In this document: piece after piece, positions 6,913 through 6,978 of the stretch | Numbering within the stretch: position 1 is the first letter of the stretch | Layout of the letters: each line of letters starts with the position of its first letter | DNA from: Bacteroidales bacterium | Lineage (GTDB): Bacteria > Bacteroidota > Bacteroidia > Bacteroidales > VadinHA17 | Direction of reading: 5' to 3' | Length of the DNA: 6,978 nucleotides | NCBI GenBank assembly: GCA_025455535.1 | Contig: JALOMM010000074.1 | Span: forward strand, 1-6,978 | The notes under the pieces: generated by a model | Seen by the model: only the letters and a program-made list of their open reading frames with translations | Databases searched by the model: none | What the model was told of the DNA's origin: nothing | Made by a program: the position numbers and the translations under genes

Positions 6913-6978
6913 TTACATCCCTATGATCAGCGAGTGATCATTTCTTGGCAGCACCCTGCCGATGACCGCTGCCTCCCG
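6913..6978 (-). CDS. Possible 3' end of a convergent gene, partial
   Basis: On the minus strand a frame stays open from the window edge for 21 codons, reading REAAVIGRV then LPRNDHSLIIGM, and stops at 6913-6915. The stop would be only 4 bases from the phoR stop, a tight tail-to-tail arrangement. EAAVIGRV followed by a hydrophobic strand is reminiscent of the carboxyl ends of the PurM/ThiL ATP-binding family, but this is too short to identify. Codons look like those of the neighbouring genes, with many G or C third positions. A 21-codon opening can arise by chance, so this is a tentative call. The other minus-strand frames close sooner. Confidence 0.35.
   Translation of the reverse strand, partial: REAAVIGRVLPRNDHSLIIGM

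Noticed and set aside
6923..6943. Inverted repeat ATGATCA-GCGAG-TGATCAT as a terminator for phoR
   Set aside because: The stem is only 7 pairs with two G-C pairs and is followed by just three T before a C. It is too weak to call, and TGATCA is itself a palindrome that can pair by chance.

Overview
The window holds one compact, same-strand phosphate cluster that looks intact: pstS-pstC-pstA-pstB-phoU, followed by a PhoB-type response regulator and a PhoR-type sensor kinase. A fragment of a convergent gene may enter at the right edge. The organism is most likely a member of the Bacteroidetes, probably Bacteroidales-like. This is an inference from several weak signals: the start codons mostly lack Shine-Dalgarno sequences and sit behind A-rich leaders; PstS is a lipoprotein rather than a soluble periplasmic protein; and one TAnnTTTG motif, the -7 consensus known from Bacteroides, lies in front of phoU. 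Base composition looks close to 50% GC by eye.

Layout. Bases 1-27 are an A-rich leader, and the operon promoter lies outside the window. pstS (28-1086), pstC (1093-1944), pstA (1953-2834) and pstB (2840-3616) are separated by only 5-8 bases and encode the complete high-affinity phosphate ABC importer. A 39-base gap holding a possible internal promoter precedes phoU (3656-4357). The 90 bases between phoU and phoB hold the only notable non-coding structure: eight contiguous 7-base units, four of one type facing four near-complements, which fold into an imperfect hairpin (4362-4417). phoB (4448-5134) and phoR (5148-6908) follow. The last 70 bases contain a 21-codon open frame on the minus strand ending 4 bases from the phoR stop, perhaps the 3' end of a convergent gene.

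How the genes work together. PstS captures phosphate outside the inner membrane, PstC and PstA form the channel, and PstB hydrolyses ATP to drive import. In the well-studied systems PhoU links the transporter to the PhoR kinase, which phosphorylates PhoB when phosphate is scarce, and PhoB then activates the pst genes. Having transporter, PhoU and PhoBR in one run keeps sensor, adaptor and output together. The proteins have their family-diagnostic residues and near-normal lengths. I see no mobile element, CRISPR array, RNA gene or new enzymatic system. The unexplained elements are the 7-base repeat array and a strong ribosome-binding-like sequence next to it.
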